Counted from the first letter of the stretch, positions 38,515 to 48,916 are shown. The stretch: 64,000 nucleotides of DNA from Mixta hanseatica (GCF_023517775.1 NZ_CP082904.1:2232001-2296000); one strand, 5' to 3'. Numbers and translations are program-made. The notes: a model not told the origin generated them from the letters alone.

Positions 38515-40131
38515 TTAGTGCTTGAGGATATAGAGCTGACGACTGTAGGCGACGTCTTCGGGGTTGTTGATGGGGTAACCCTTCACCCAGGGCTTGATTA
38601 AACGCCCGTTGGTATATTGATAAATCGGTGCGATCGGCGCCTGCTCATCAAGGATTTGCTCGGCGCGATTGTAATCTTCATTGCGCGCCTGCTCGTTGTT
38701 TTCACGGCTCGCCTTGGCCAGCACGGCATCGTAATCCGTATGGTGAAACTTAGCGATATTGCCGCTGTGGCTGGAGGTCAGCAGGCTCAGGAAGGTGGAA
38801 GGCTCATTATAATCCCCAATCCACGAGGCGCGGATAACATCGAAATTGCCGCTGTTGCGGCTGTCGATGTAGGTTTTCCACTCCTGATTTTGCAGCTTCA
38901 CCTCAACGCCCAGATTTTTCTTCCACATTGAGGCTACGGCGATAGCAATCTTTTGATGGTTTTCCGAAGTGTTATACAACAGGGTTAGCCGCAGCGGCCG
39001 ATTCGGGCCATAGCCAGCCGCAGCCAGCAGCGCTTTCGCCTGGGCATTCAGCTCCGCCTGCGAATGCTGCTGCAAAACAGAGGGTTTGGGATGAAAACCG
39101 GCCACTACTTCCGGGGTAAGATGCCAGGCTGGTTTCTCACCGGTGCCCAACACTTTCTCGGCAATAATACGACGGTCAATGCTCCAGGAGAGCGCCCGGC
39201 GTACGCGCGCATCGGCGGTGGGCCCGCGCTGCGTATTAAACGCATAATAGTAGGTGCCCAGTTGATCGGGGGTATACACCTCATCCGGCAGGGTTTTCTT
39301 CAGCATGCCGTAAAGGTTTTTCGGGAAGGACTCGGTAATATCGATATCCCCGGCGCGATAGCGCTTGGTGGCGCTGGACTCTTCATTAATCGGCAAAAAA
39401 GTTACCTGATTCAGTACTGAGTGGGCGTTATCCCAGTAGTGCTGATTACGCACCAGCACGATTTTTTCATTGACCACGCGCTGCTGTAGCTGATAAGCGC
39501 CGTTGCCGACCAGGTTGCCCGGCCTCGTCCAGGCATCGCCCCATTTGGCAATCACTTTTTGCGGCACCGGATACAGGCTGACATGCGCCGTCAGGCTGGG
39601 GAACCAGGCGACGGGCCGATCCAGCGTCACCTTAAGATGCGTGTTATCCAGCGCGATGACGCCCAGGCTTTCCGGCGGCTGTTTCCCCTGGGTAATCGCT
39701 TCTGCGTTATGAATCGCCGCCAGCCCGGCAAACCAGGCAAAAGGCGACCCATTTTTACTGTCTACCAGCCGCCGCCAGCTATAGACGAAATCATGGGCCG
39801 TTACCGGCGAGCCGTCTGACCAGCGCGCATCCGACCGCAGGGTAAATACCCAGCTTTGGTTATCATTACTCTGCCAGCTTTGCGCCACGCCCGGCACGAT
39901 TTTTCCCTGTGCATCTTGGTTAGTAAGCCCTTCAAACAGATCGCGCATCACCTGAATTTCCGGCAGCCCCACCGCTTTCAACGGATCGAGCGACGCCGGT
40001 TCATCTTTAATATGACGCACAATGTTTTGACGTTCTGCCAGCTGGGTGCCGGGCGGTACCTGCGCGGCCTGCGCCGCGCTTATCAGCGTGGCGGTTAAAA
40101 AGGCTCCCAGCGCTATGCGAAATGATTTCAT
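38515..40131 (-). CDS. mppA: Murein tripeptide-binding protein MppA
   Basis: MppA, 538 residues, an OppA-family periplasmic binding protein (SBP family 5). Signal peptide residues 1-22 (cleavage after AQA). Family signature WSDGSPVTAHDFVYSWRRL near residue 105-125. In E. coli MppA captures L-Ala-D-Glu-meso-DAP for uptake through Opp, recycling cell-wall peptide. Divergent from mpaA, which acts on the same tripeptide, as in E. coli. Confidence 0.93.
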   Translation of the reverse strand: MKSFRIALGAFLTATLISAAQAAQVPPGTQLAERQNIVRHIKDEPASLDPLKAVGLPEIQVMRDLFEGLTNQDAQGKIVPGVAQSWQSNDNQSWVFTLRSDARWSDGSPVTAHDFVYSWRRLVDSKNGSPFAWFAGLAAIHNAEAITQGKQPPESLGVIALDNTHLKVTLDRPVAWFPSLTAHVSLYPVPQKVIAKWGDAWTRPGNLVGNGAYQLQQRVVNEKIVLVRNQHYWDNAHSVLNQVTFLPINEESSATKRYRAGDIDITESFPKNLYGMLKKTLPDEVYTPDQLGTYYYAFNTQRGPTADARVRRALSWSIDRRIIAEKVLGTGEKPAWHLTPEVVAGFHPKPSVLQQHSQAELNAQAKALLAAAGYGPNRPLRLTLLYNTSENHQKIAIAVASMWKKNLGVEVKLQNQEWKTYIDSRNSGNFDVIRASWIGDYNEPSTFLSLLTSSHSGNIAKFHHTDYDAVLAKASRENNEQARNEDYNRAEQILDEQAPIAPIYQYTNGRLIKPWVKGYPINNPEDVAYSRQLYILKH

Positions 40132-40285
40132 CTTGTCCTACCCTTAAAGCTGCCGGTTTGGCAAAGCGTTTTCGTCTCTTATGCTAACCGGCACTCTAAC
40201 GCAAATAATTGATCCTGAACCAGCTGTTTTGCTTATTGCGGAGGCCGTACCGCCGGTTCTGCGACCTTTTTCACAGGAGCGAATG

Positions 40286-40993
40286 ATGACTATGCAACAG
40301 CCGCGTTCACAACGCGGCGCGCTGAAGGCGGAAATGAGGCATTACGGTTTGTCGGTGCTGGGCGCGCCGCTGCTGTGGTTCCCGGCGCCGCTGGCGCAAC
40401 GCGACAGCGGGCTAATTCTGGCCGGCACCCACGGCGATGAAGGCGCCGCGCTGGTTACCCTCTCCTGCGCGCTGCGTACGCTACCCGCACAGCTGCGACG
40501 GCATCATCTGGTGCTGGCGGTTAATCCCGACGGCTGCCAGCTCGGCTTACGCGCCAATGCCAACGGCGTCGATCTGAACCGTAACTTTCCAGCGGCGAAC
40601 TGGCAGTCTGGCGATACGGTCTATCGTTGGAACAGCATAGCCGAACAGCGCGACGTGCGGCTCTCTACCGGCACGCGGGCGGCATCGGAGCCGGAGACCG
40701 CAGCGCTCTGCCAGCTGATTCATACACTGCACCCCGCCTGGGTGGTTTCCCTGCATGAGCCGCTGGCCTGTATTGAGGATCCCCAGCATAGCCCGCTCGG
40801 CGGTTGGCTGGCTGAACAGATGGGGCTGCCGCTGGTCTCCAGCGTCGGCTACAGCACGCCCGGATCGTTCGGCAGCTGGTGCGCGGATATCGGCCTGCCC
40901 TGCATCACCGTCGAACTGCCGCCGATTTCCGCCGATGAGGCGACGGAACGTTATCTGCCCGCCTTAACGGGATTGCTTCACTGGCAGCCCTGA
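40286..40993 (+). CDS. mpaA: Murein tripeptide amidase MpaA
   Basis: MpaA, 235 residues, M14 zinc carboxypeptidase. Zinc ligands in AGTHGDEGA, the DLNRNFPA substrate-binding arginine motif, a third zinc histidine in VSLHEPLACIEDP, and a late glutamate in TVELPPIS. It cleaves the gamma-D-Glu-DAP bond in the recycled tripeptide, in the cytosol. ATG 40286 is chosen among 40283, 40286 and 40292 because AGGAG ends six bases before it. Confidence 0.94.
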   Translation: MTMQQPRSQRGALKAEMRHYGLSVLGAPLLWFPAPLAQRDSGLILAGTHGDEGAALVTLSCALRTLPAQLRRHHLVLAVNPDGCQLGLRANANGVDLNRNFPAANWQSGDTVYRWNSIAEQRDVRLSTGTRAASEPETAALCQLIHTLHPAWVVSLHEPLACIEDPQHSPLGGWLAEQMGLPLVSSVGYSTPGSFGSWCADIGLPCITVELPPISADEATERYLPALTGLLHWQP

Positions 40994-41020
40994 AACCTGA
41001 ACGCGCCTCGGGAAAAGACG

Positions 41021-41998
41021 CTAGCTCGCGGCGGTAAGATCGATTTCACCGCTGCTAAAGCGCAGACCCGGCTCCACATCCGCCGCCAGCCAGGTCGGGC
41101 CGTCGAGATCGATTAGGCTGGCGCGCGGTACCAGCGGCAGCGCGGCGCCGATCGCGCGCGATGTGCAAAGCATACAGCCCAGCATCAGCGTAAAACCCGC
41201 CTCTTCCGCCGCTTTAGCCAGCGCCAGCGCTTCGGTCAGGCCGCCGGTTTTATCCAGCTTGATATTGATCATTTCATAGCGCTGACGCAGAGCCGGCAGG
41301 CTGCTGCGCGTGTGGCAGCTTTCATCAGCGCAGACTGGCAAAGGATGAATAAAATTCGCCAGCGCCTCGTCCTCACTGGCCGGTAACGGCTGTTCCAGCA
41401 TTTCAACACCCAGGTCCGCCAGTAGCTGGCAGCGCGCCGCCAGCCCTTCGCTATGCCAGGACTCATTAGCATCGACAATCAACCGCGCCTCAGGCACCGC
41501 GCTGCGGATCGCCATCAGCCGTTCGGTAATCAGGTGATCGTCCAGCTTAATTTTTAATAGCCTGGCGCCGTTTTCCCAGAGCGCCAGCGCGCTGCTGGCC
41601 ATAGATTCCGGCGTATCCAGCGTCACGGTTTGCGCCATGCTCACCCGACCAGGCAGCGTGACAGCCAGCTGCTGGCAGAGCGTTTGCTTCTGCTGACGGG
41701 CGGCGAGATCCCACAGTGCAGAGTCAATCGCGTTGCGTGCCGCGCCTGCCGGCAAGGCTTCCTGTAACGCTTCCCGCGTCAGGCCCCGCTCCAGCTGCGG
41801 CAGCAGCAGGCTAATTTGCGCCAGTACTGATGCCTCGCTTTCGCCATAGCGGCGATAAGGCGTACATTCTCCCACGCCTTTGACGCCATTTTCCTCCAGC
41901 TCTACCACCACCACGCCAGCCTGCTCACGGCTACCGCGTGAAATAACAAACGGCTTATTAAGCGGCCAGGCTTCAGGATAAACTTTAACCGTCCTCAT
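41021..41998 (-). CDS. ycjG: L-Ala-D/L-Glu epimerase YcjG
   Basis: YcjG, 325 residues, enolase superfamily (muconate-lactonizing subgroup). First catalytic lysine pair KxK in LLKIKLD, metal ligands in LIVDANESW, EQPLP and CADESC, second lysine in INIKLDKTGG. It epimerises L-Ala-D-Glu to L-Ala-L-Glu, following MpaA in murein peptide recycling. Convergent with mpaA and divergent from tpx, as in E. coli. Confidence 0.95.
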   Translation of the reverse strand: MRTVKVYPEAWPLNKPFVISRGSREQAGVVVVELEENGVKGVGECTPYRRYGESEASVLAQISLLLPQLERGLTREALQEALPAGAARNAIDSALWDLAARQQKQTLCQQLAVTLPGRVSMAQTVTLDTPESMASSALALWENGARLLKIKLDDHLITERLMAIRSAVPEARLIVDANESWHSEGLAARCQLLADLGVEMLEQPLPASEDEALANFIHPLPVCADESCHTRSSLPALRQRYEMINIKLDKTGGLTEALALAKAAEEAGFTLMLGCMLCTSRAIGAALPLVPRASLIDLDGPTWLAADVEPGLRFSSGEIDLTAAS

Positions 41999-42163
41999 AT
42001 TTTTCTCTCGTTAGTCAGAAGAGGCGTTCAGCGCCAGGTACTGCGAAAAACAGCGGGCGCTGCTGGCGATAACCGGTTTTGTCTGCTGTATAATTTCACT
42101 GTCTCACCTTTGCTCGTTCCTTTACACTGTTAATCTTGTTAAGCAAAAGTAAAAGGATAGATT

Positions 42164-42667
42164 ATGTCTCAGACCGTTCATTTTCAGGGTAATCCGGTTA
42201 GCGTAGCAGGTCAGCTACCGCAGACAGGCGAAAAAGCGAAGCCGTTCACATTAGTTGCCAAAAATCTGGCTGATGTTTCCCTTGCTGAGTATGCTGGTAA
42301 GCGCAAAGTACTGAACATTTTCCCCAGCATTGATACCGGCGTATGTGCCGCGTCGGTGCGTAAGTTTAATCAGCTGGCAGGCGAAATGGAAAACGCCGTG
42401 GTGCTGTGTATTTCTGCCGATCTGCCTTTTGCCCAGTCGCGCTTTTGCGGCTCCGACGGCCTGTCAAACGTGGTGACCCTCTCCACTCTGCGCGGCGGCA
42501 ACTTTAAAGACGACTACGGCGTAGCGATTGCTGATGGTCCGCTGCAAGGCCTGACGGCGCGTGCGGTTGTGGTGCTGGATGAAAACGATACGGTGCTGTA
42601 TAGCCAGCTGGTCAATGAAATTACCACCGAGCCAGATTACGATGCTGCGCTGGCCGCGCTGAAATAA
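42164..42667 (+). CDS. tpx: Thiol peroxidase Tpx
   Basis: Tpx, 167 residues, atypical 2-Cys peroxiredoxin. Peroxidatic C61 ([14 protein letters not shown]) and resolving C95 (SRFCGSDGL); a third cysteine, C82, is also present as in E. coli. It reduces alkyl hydroperoxides with thioredoxin in the cytosol/periplasm boundary debated in the literature. AAAAGG lies before ATG 42164. Confidence 0.97.
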   Translation: MSQTVHFQGNPVSVAGQLPQTGEKAKPFTLVAKNLADVSLAEYAGKRKVLNIFPSIDTGVCAASVRKFNQLAGEMENAVVLCISADLPFAQSRFCGSDGLSNVVTLSTLRGGNFKDDYGVAIADGPLQGLTARAVVVLDENDTVLYSQLVNEITTEPDYDAALAALK

Positions 42668-42682
42668 GCCAAAGATAACGTT

Positions 42683-42708
42683 ATCGCCCCCGCCGGGGCG
42701 ATATTTTT
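42683..42708 (+). terminator. Terminator after tpx
   Basis: ATCGCCCC (42683-42690) pairs with GGGGCGAT (42695-42702) around CGCC, followed by ATTTTT. Confidence 0.9.
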
Positions 42709-42803
42709 AATAGCGCCACGCGCCTTACCTTTATCAAGCCATCTTTATTCCACACGTCATTTAATTAACGTATCATATTACCGTTAATTCTACTTAGTAA
42801 TAA

Positions 42804-43157
42804 ATTATATATATTATTGAAAACAGTACGCTTATAAAAATAAGCAATACCCTGACTGAAAATATTAACTGGGAAAACGGCTGTTTTCCATCGGGACTTA
42901 AATACAAACTTGAAGAGAGCATTCAGGAAGGGCGTCTGCCTAAGTTTAACAGATTACAGGACAGCTTTAACGGAATGGGCATTAGCGTTCACGATACCTG
43001 GGCTACCCATATTACGCTAAAGTCCTTACTTATTGAGAAAAATCGCTACTATGCACGAGTGCATTATCAGGTGCAGGATCACTTTGGCTTTAAGCCTTTT
43101 ATGACCAATATGAGTGCCGATATTGAAATTACCGGAGGGCCCAATGCAGATAAGTAA
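42804..43157 (+). pseudogene. DUF3289-family gene remnant
   Basis: An open frame bounded upstream by stacked stops encodes about 117 residues, without an ATG until 42975. Segments such as NGMGISVHDTWATHITLKSL and YARVHYQVQDHFGF match the middle of DUF3289 proteins. The N-terminal half is missing, and the region that should follow DHFG is deleted, joining directly to a KPFMTNM end. DUF3289 proteins are often encoded beside DUF943 genes in enterobacterial accessory loci, some near type VI secretion genes. This copy looks dead. Confidence 0.65.
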
Positions 43158-43541
43158 AAACGCGCTGTTCTGCTGCTGGCTGCTGCCGCGCTGCTGGTTT
43201 ACCTGCTCTGGCTCTTTTTGCGTCCGGTAGAAATTATCGCGGCTCATCATAAAAACGGTTTCACCGATATTTTAGTTAAAAACTTCCCTTTTACCGATAG
43301 GGGGAAAATCAACTGGTGGCTGGAAAATCGCGCTATGCTAAAAGAGAAGTATAACGCCCCCTATCTTGATGAGGATGGCACTTTTTGGGCCACCATTTTT
43401 CTGTTTGGTGAGGGTTATCAAAAAGATATAATTGATGAGCGGCTCTGCTTTGATGAAATAAAAAGCGAGCTGCGCTGCATCGATAAGAATGCCGTAATGA
43501 CCGTTTTCAGCAACCGGGACAAACAGGTTTTTTCAGTGTAG
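43144..43541 (+). pseudogene. DUF943-family gene with -1 frameshift
   Basis: ATG 43144 opens a frame (MQISKN) that diverges at an A5 run (43156-43160). In the adjacent frame the reading continues as RAVLLLAAAALLVYLLWLFL, a membrane helix, then RPVEIIAAHHKNGFTDILVK and the rest of a normal DUF943 protein to 43541. One missing A explains it. The start overlaps the end of the DUF3289 remnant, the usual coupled arrangement. DUF943 proteins are small single-span inner-membrane proteins of unknown function. Either a pseudogene or a homopolymer sequencing error. Confidence 0.7.
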
Positions 43542-43688
43542 GTAAGGGAAAATAGATATTAAGAAACAATGATGAAATTAATAAGCTTGAATAAACCTCT
43601 GCCATCCATTCCTGTATAACCATAGCAAGCACCCCGATATCGCCAGCGGGCGCCGGAAGCGCCCGAGACTTATCTAATAACGCCGCGT

Positions 43689-45254
43689 TTAGCTTTCCGG
43701 CTCGCCCTTTTTCTGACTCAGTCCATATTCACGCAGCTTATTAGCGATAGCGGTATGAGAAACCCCCAGTCGTTTCGCCAGCTTGCGCGTGCTGGGATAG
43801 GAAAGATAGAGGCGCGTCAGCACCGAACGTTCGAAGCGGCTGGTGATCTCGTCCAGCGAGCCCTCCATCGCCTGCTCATCCAGCGCCAGCTGTTCGGTAA
43901 ATTCCGGCAGCATGATGTCCTGCGGGCGCAGTTCATACCCTTCCAGCTGCGCCAGCGCGCGATAAATGGCGTTTTTCAGCTGGCGCACGTTGCCCGGCCA
44001 GTTATAGCGCGCCAGAAAAGCGTTCAGCTGCGGCGACAGGCGCGGACGCGCTACGCCCTGCTCGTCGGCGAAGCGCGCCACAAACAGCTCGGTTAATGGC
44101 AAAATATCCTGCGGCCGATCGCGCAGCGGCGGCAGATTCAGCGTCAGCACGTTCAGGCGATAGAACAGATCTTCACGAAACTCGCCGCGCTGCACCAGTT
44201 CGGTGAGGTTACGCTGCGTGGCGCAGATCACCCGCACGTCAACATGCACCTCATGCTCTTCTCCGACGCGGCGGAAAGTGCCATCGTTCAGAAAGCGCAA
44301 CAGCTTGGTCTGCATGCGCGGCGACATTTCACCAATTTCATCCAGCAGCACCGAGCCGCCGTTAGCCTGCTCAAAGAACCCTTTTTTGCCTTCCAGCGCG
44401 TTAGGGTAAGCGCCCGGCGCATGGCCAAACAGCTCGCTTTCCGCCACGTCATCCGGCAGCGAGGCGCAGTTCAGCGCCAGAAAAGGTTTTTTACCGCGCG
44501 CGCTGCGCAGATGACAGGCGCGCGCCAGCATATCTTTACCGGTGCCGGTATCACCGACTATCAGCAGCGGAGCATCCAGCATGGCCAGCTTGCGCGCCTG
44601 TTCAATAACCTGACGCATTTTTGGACTTACCGCGACGATATGCTGAAATTCGCTGTCATCGTTAACCGCCAGATTTTGCAGCTGGCGTCCCATCCGCGCG
44701 GTTGATTTTAGCATTACCATCGCGCCGACCGGCAGCGTGGCGCCCTCTTCTTCCGCGGTATAGACCGGACGCGCCTCCAGCAGGAAGTCGCGGCCATGGA
44801 TCACCACGTGCTGGGTCTGCGCTTCAATCCGCTCGCTTTCCAGCCAGCGGGTAAAGTTAAAGCCGGAAATCAGCGAGGTGATGGTATGGTTGCGTATTTT
44901 ATGCTCATCCAGATCGAACAGGCTGTGCGCCGCCGGGTTCGCCAGCTCTACTTTGCCTTTCATATCAATGGAGACTACCGGCTCCGGCATGGCGGTGAGC
45001 AGCGCGCTCAGCGCCCGGTGCTCGCGCTCGGAGGGCATATAAGAGATAGTGCGAACGTCCGTCACCCCAGGGATGCGGCGAATTTCCGCCATCAACTGGC
45101 TAAATTGCTCAAAGGCGATAGCGGAAAAACTAAGGTAAATGCGGCCTATCGGCGCAATTTCGATACCCCGTAAATCGATGCTGCGTTCTACCAGCAGATC
45201 GAGCAATTCACGGGCGAGACCAATTCGGTCCTGACAAAAGACTTCCAAACGCAT
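43689..45254 (-). CDS. tyrR: Aromatic amino acid regulator TyrR
   Basis: TyrR, 521 residues. N-terminal ACT domain (MRLEVFCQDRIGLARELLDL), PAS domain, AAA+ domain with Walker A GDTGTGKD, and C-terminal Fis-type helix-turn-helix (TRKLAKRLGVSHTAIANKLR). The sigma54-contact loop GAFTGA is replaced by GAYPNA, as in E. coli TyrR, which acts on sigma70 promoters. Binding tyrosine, phenylalanine or tryptophan, it controls aromatic amino acid synthesis and transport. The start ATG 45254 is the conserved one. It follows the decayed DUF pair rather than tpx directly. Confidence 0.97.
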   Translation of the reverse strand: MRLEVFCQDRIGLARELLDLLVERSIDLRGIEIAPIGRIYLSFSAIAFEQFSQLMAEIRRIPGVTDVRTISYMPSEREHRALSALLTAMPEPVVSIDMKGKVELANPAAHSLFDLDEHKIRNHTITSLISGFNFTRWLESERIEAQTQHVVIHGRDFLLEARPVYTAEEEGATLPVGAMVMLKSTARMGRQLQNLAVNDDSEFQHIVAVSPKMRQVIEQARKLAMLDAPLLIVGDTGTGKDMLARACHLRSARGKKPFLALNCASLPDDVAESELFGHAPGAYPNALEGKKGFFEQANGGSVLLDEIGEMSPRMQTKLLRFLNDGTFRRVGEEHEVHVDVRVICATQRNLTELVQRGEFREDLFYRLNVLTLNLPPLRDRPQDILPLTELFVARFADEQGVARPRLSPQLNAFLARYNWPGNVRQLKNAIYRALAQLEGYELRPQDIMLPEFTEQLALDEQAMEGSLDEITSRFERSVLTRLYLSYPSTRKLAKRLGVSHTAIANKLREYGLSQKKGEPES

Positions 45255-45484
45255 TGGGTGGCCTTATTGAGTTTGGTAACAGCGAATTAGGAAATAATAC
45301 GCCAACTTGCGATAAGCCAGAAGCGATCTGTCAGGATAAGTTGACAGAGACCGGCAACGGCGAACAGGAGTGTAGCGGAAGTGTTAGAGATAATCATGCG
45401 CTTCCGCCATTTTTTAGAGGTTTATAACAAATTCTCTACAACTGACAGAACAGTACCATGTTAATGCTCTGTTTTGTGGTTTTA

Positions 45485-45506
45485 TGCCGCTGAGGGCTCA
45501 GCGGCA
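45485..45506. terminator. Hairpin after ycjF
   Basis: TGCCGCTGA (45485-45493) pairs perfectly with TCAGCGGCA (45498-45506) around GGGC, 20 bases past the ycjF stop. There is no U-run on the minus strand. Confidence 0.5.
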
Positions 45507-45525
45507 GAATGACTACGCGTCGGGA

Positions 45526-46557
45526 TCAGGACTTTTTAAGCTGATTAAGCAGCTCACGACGGAAATCGGCGAGTTTGGGGCGATCGTCGATCCACGGCAG
45601 CGGCCGACACAGCTCCATCGCCTTAATGCCCAGCCGGGCCGTCAACAGGCCCGCACCAATCCCCTGCGCGGCACGGGCGGAAAGCCTGGCGGCCAGATCC
45701 TGCGACAGCCAGTCCATTCCCACTTCGCGCACCAGTTCAGAGGCGCCGGCAAAAGCGATATTCAGCAAAACCAGGCGAAACAGGCGGATACGGCTGAAAT
45801 AGCCAAGCTGGATGCCGTACACCGCCGCAATACGGTTGATCATGCGCAGGTTGCGCCAGGCGATAAAGGCCATATCCACCAGCGCCAGCGGGCTGACGGC
45901 AATCATTAATGTCGCTTCGGCGGCGTTTCGCCCGATTTCCGCGCGGGCCTGGCGATCAAGCACTGGCTGCACCAGTTGAGCATAAAGCGCGACCACTTCC
46001 CGGTCATTATGCGTTTCATGCAACGCAGCCTGCCAACGCTGTAATGCAGGATGCCCCTGATCCAGCCCCGCCTGCTGCGCCAGCTTTTCACAGAATGCAC
46101 GGCCGCGCCCCATTCCGTGGCTGTTTAGCAGCTCGCGGCCAACTTCACGCTCTTCGGCGCGCTGACGCAGCTGATACAAATGCCGCCATTCCGTCACCAG
46201 CGCGCCGACGCCCGCCAGGATAATCAGCAGCCCGGCCGCGCCAGCGCCCAGCGCAAACCATGCCTGACTATGCCAGGCATCCAGCATCCACTGCACGCCC
46301 TGCGCGACCGTGCTGGCCACAAACAGACCAACGCCGGCCATGGCGATGCGCCGCCAGATACTGCGCTTCGGCCGCAGGGCGGCTTCAACTGCCTGCTCGC
46401 CGCGCGGCTCTTCCAGCAGCGGATCGTTCTCCTGCTGTAGGGTAAAGTGAAGATCGTCCGCAGCGTCAAAATGCTGTGCGGGCTTCACCACGCTTTCCTT
46501 TTCGCTTTCCAGCGGCTGTGCAAAATCGATGCGCGTTTTTAACGGCGGTTGACTCAT
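45526..46557 (-). CDS. ycjF: YcjF inner-membrane protein (DUF697)
   Basis: YcjF, 343 residues. A cytosolic N-terminus (about 1-65), two membrane helices (about 70-90 and 100-120), then a helical DUF697-type domain (about 190-320) with the pattern [20 protein letters not shown]. Co-transcribed with ycjX (four-base overlap) and linked to the psp regulon. Its function is not settled. Confidence 0.93.
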   Translation of the reverse strand: MSQPPLKTRIDFAQPLESEKESVVKPAQHFDAADDLHFTLQQENDPLLEEPRGEQAVEAALRPKRSIWRRIAMAGVGLFVASTVAQGVQWMLDAWHSQAWFALGAGAAGLLIILAGVGALVTEWRHLYQLRQRAEEREVGRELLNSHGMGRGRAFCEKLAQQAGLDQGHPALQRWQAALHETHNDREVVALYAQLVQPVLDRQARAEIGRNAAEATLMIAVSPLALVDMAFIAWRNLRMINRIAAVYGIQLGYFSRIRLFRLVLLNIAFAGASELVREVGMDWLSQDLAARLSARAAQGIGAGLLTARLGIKAMELCRPLPWIDDRPKLADFRRELLNQLKKS

Positions 46558-47951
46558 CGCAGTTTATCTCCCAGTAAAAATTCCAGCGCGGCATCCATAC
46601 GAATATGCGGCAGCGGCCGATCAACATTCAACTGCTGCGGCCGGAATTGTTCAAAATGAAATCCCTGCTCCTGCCAGAAGCGCTGTTCCGGCAGGCGCGA
46701 CGGCACCTCGCCGGGAAAGACCGTCAACGGCGCGCCGTCGCTCAGCCGATGCCCGCGCAGGGCGGGAATTTTTTCACCCTGGTGATCCACAATGCCGCTT
46801 TGCGTCGCCTGCACCGAGGCCAGGCCGATGCAATCCATATTAATGCCTTCAAATGCCGCATTTTGCCAGGCGTCCTGTACCAGCTGCTGTAGCAGCGATA
46901 CCAGACCAGCATGCTGGTCGGCGGTGATATGGTCCGCTTTGGTCGCTGCGAACAGCAGCTTGTCGATCACCGGCGAGAACAGACGGCGGAACAGTGTGCG
47001 CTGGCCGTAATGAAAGCTTTGCATCAGCTGCGTCAGCGCCAGGCGCATATCGTTAAATGCCTGCGGCCCGCTGTTGAGCGGCTGAAGACAGTCCACCAGC
47101 ACGATTTGGCGATCGAAGCGCAGGAAATGGTTTTTATAAAAACCTTTCACCACATGCTGACAGTAGTAGTCATAACGAGCGCGCAGCATGGCAAGGTTGC
47201 TGCCTTTATCCGCCTGCGCCAGCCGCGCCTCGTCAACCTCATTGAGTTGTGGCCAGGGAAAAAACTGCAGCGCGGGCGCACCCGCCATCTCGCCCGGCAA
47301 GACAAAACGCCCCGGCTGGATAAAGTGCAGTCCTTCCTGCTTACAGCGCAGCAGATAAGCGGTCCAGGCGGCGGCAATCTCCGCCAGTTGGTTTTCATCC
47401 GCCGGTGCCAGCGGATCGAGCTTAGCGCACAGCCGTTTCCACTCTGCGGCCCACGCCGCACGATCGCCCTGCAGTAAACCGTTCATCTGACGCGACCAGC
47501 TTAAATAATCCTGCGCCAGCATCGGCAGATCGAGCAGCCACTCGCCGGGATAGTCCACAATTTCCAGATAAAGGGTGGCGGTTTGTTTGAAGTGACGCAG
47601 CAGCGAATCCTGCGAACGGAAGCGCAGCGCCAGCTGCATCTCACTGACGCCGCGCGTCGGCGTCGGCCACGCGGGCGGGCTGCCGTAGAGCTGCGCCAGC
47701 CCTTCATCGTAAGTAAAACGCTGAATGCCCATATCACGCTGCGGCACCCGCTTGACGCCCAGCAGGCGATCTTCGCGTACCACGGAGAATAGCGGCAGAC
47801 GTGCGCCGCCGTGCGTGTTCAACAGTTGATTAACCAGCGAAGTAATAAAGGCGGTTTTACCGCTGCGGCTCAGGCCGGTTACCGCCAACCGTAAGTGCCG
47901 ATCGACGCCGCGATTTACCCATGCCGCCAGTTCATTTTGAAGTCGTTTCAT
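46554..47951 (-). CDS. ycjX: YcjX, DUF463 GTPase-like protein
   Basis: YcjX, 465 residues, P-loop protein with Walker [11 protein letters not shown] near residue 26-35, a switch-like [11 protein letters not shown], and ATKADHIT as the specificity-type motif. Family members bind GTP/GDP; the cellular role is unknown but it belongs to the psp-associated ycjXF pair. ATG 47951 (MKRLQN) is chosen; the upstream frame to 48017 is not conserved. Confidence 0.93.
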   Translation of the reverse strand: MKRLQNELAAWVNRGVDRHLRLAVTGLSRSGKTAFITSLVNQLLNTHGGARLPLFSVVREDRLLGVKRVPQRDMGIQRFTYDEGLAQLYGSPPAWPTPTRGVSEMQLALRFRSQDSLLRHFKQTATLYLEIVDYPGEWLLDLPMLAQDYLSWSRQMNGLLQGDRAAWAAEWKRLCAKLDPLAPADENQLAEIAAAWTAYLLRCKQEGLHFIQPGRFVLPGEMAGAPALQFFPWPQLNEVDEARLAQADKGSNLAMLRARYDYYCQHVVKGFYKNHFLRFDRQIVLVDCLQPLNSGPQAFNDMRLALTQLMQSFHYGQRTLFRRLFSPVIDKLLFAATKADHITADQHAGLVSLLQQLVQDAWQNAAFEGINMDCIGLASVQATQSGIVDHQGEKIPALRGHRLSDGAPLTVFPGEVPSRLPEQRFWQEQGFHFEQFRPQQLNVDRPLPHIRMDAALEFLLGDKLR

Positions 47952-48064
47952 CAGGCTCGTCCCTGCTGCAGCAAAAACAGGCCGGGATAACAGCAGGCAT
48001 CCCGGCAGATTGACCATCAGTGTAATGCAAAAAGAACGGATAATGTGAGAGGCGCCGCGCCGGA

Positions 48065-48280
48065 TCAGCGCAGGCGAGAGGCGAGACGGGTGGCGACCTT
48101 TTTCAGCAGCGGCTCCAGCGCAAAGGCGATCAGCAAACGTAGCGGCTTACGCGCGACGGCTTTTACCGCCCAACCACTGATGCCGACCGGCGCCAGCATC
48201 AGGCCATGAATCAGAAGCTGTTTGCCTGCGCGTTTCAGCACGGGCGTAGCGCGGATTGCGCGCTGACGAAAATTCGACAT
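48065..48280 (-). CDS. pspD: Phage shock protein D
   Basis: PspD, 71 residues: a basic, amphipathic protein with one hydrophobic stretch (LLIHGLMLAPVGISGWAVKA). AAGGAG precedes ATG 48280. Last gene of pspABCD; a peripheral or single-span inner-membrane protein of unclear role. Confidence 0.9.
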   Translation of the reverse strand: MSNFRQRAIRATPVLKRAGKQLLIHGLMLAPVGISGWAVKAVARKPLRLLIAFALEPLLKKVATRLASRLR

Positions 48281-48335
48281 ACCACTCCTTATCGTGATAA
48301 CTGGCTGCCCGGACCGTAGCGGACGCAGCCCGGTT

Positions 48336-48695
48336 TTAAAGCTGACGGAAACGACTGCGCACGCTAAAGGTTTCTGAGGTGACATAACGCTCAAGCTGAC
48401 GCAGCTTGTGTTCGTTCTGCGCCATTTCATCGCTTAGCGCGTCGAGCAGCTCATCCGCCCGCAGCGGCGTTGCCTGTTCCGCATGAGGCGGCATCGGCTC
48501 CAGCACGTAGCTGAGCGCGATGTAGGCGATCAAGGTAAACATAAACAGGCCGAATATCATCGACAGCACCACAATCACCCGGACCAGGGTAACTGGAATA
48601 TCCAGATAATGGGCGATGCCGGCGCAGACGCCTTTAACCTTCCCCTGCTGCGGAATACGCCACAGTTTTTTTCCACTGAATCGGCTTTTATTCAT
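48336..48695 (-). CDS. pspC: Phage shock protein C
   Basis: PspC, 119 residues. PspC domain with KGVCAGIAHYLDIPVTLVR, a membrane helix (about 40-63), and a C-terminal cytosolic helix-rich tail (ADELLDALSDEMAQNEHKLR). It is an inner-membrane sensor that, with PspB, releases PspF by binding PspA. Start ATG 48695 overlaps pspB by four bases. Confidence 0.95.
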   Translation of the reverse strand: MNKSRFSGKKLWRIPQQGKVKGVCAGIAHYLDIPVTLVRVIVVLSMIFGLFMFTLIAYIALSYVLEPMPPHAEQATPLRADELLDALSDEMAQNEHKLRQLERYVTSETFSVRSRFRQL

Positions 48696-48916
48696 GGCTG
48701 CCTCCATTTCGGATGCTCTGCGTCGAGGATCTCTTCCAGCGTCTGAATGCGTTCACGCATGCGCTGCGCATCCTGCGTCAGCTGTTGCAGACGCTGCATA
48801 TCGCCGGAAGAGAGGCTGGCGCCGTTCTGACGATTGCTGTAATGCAGCCACAGCCAGACCGGTGCAACAAACAGCACAAAAATAGTCAGGGGTATGGCAA
48901 GAAATAGTGAGCTCAT
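48692..48916 (-). CDS. pspB: Phage shock protein B
   Basis: PspB, 74 residues. One N-terminal membrane helix (about 3-25: SLFLAIPLTIFVLFVAPVWL) and a cytosolic coiled coil (QRLQQLTQDAQRMRERIQTL). Partner of PspC in sensing inner-membrane stress. Confidence 0.95.
   Translation of the reverse strand: MSSLFLAIPLTIFVLFVAPVWLWLHYSNRQNGASLSSGDMQRLQQLTQDAQRMRERIQTLEEILDAEHPKWRQP

Noticed and set aside
43144..43170. Programmed -1 frameshift in the DUF943 gene
   Set aside because: The run reads T AAA AAC, which does not satisfy the X XXY YYZ slippery rule, and no following pseudoknot was seen. A simple one-base loss is more likely.
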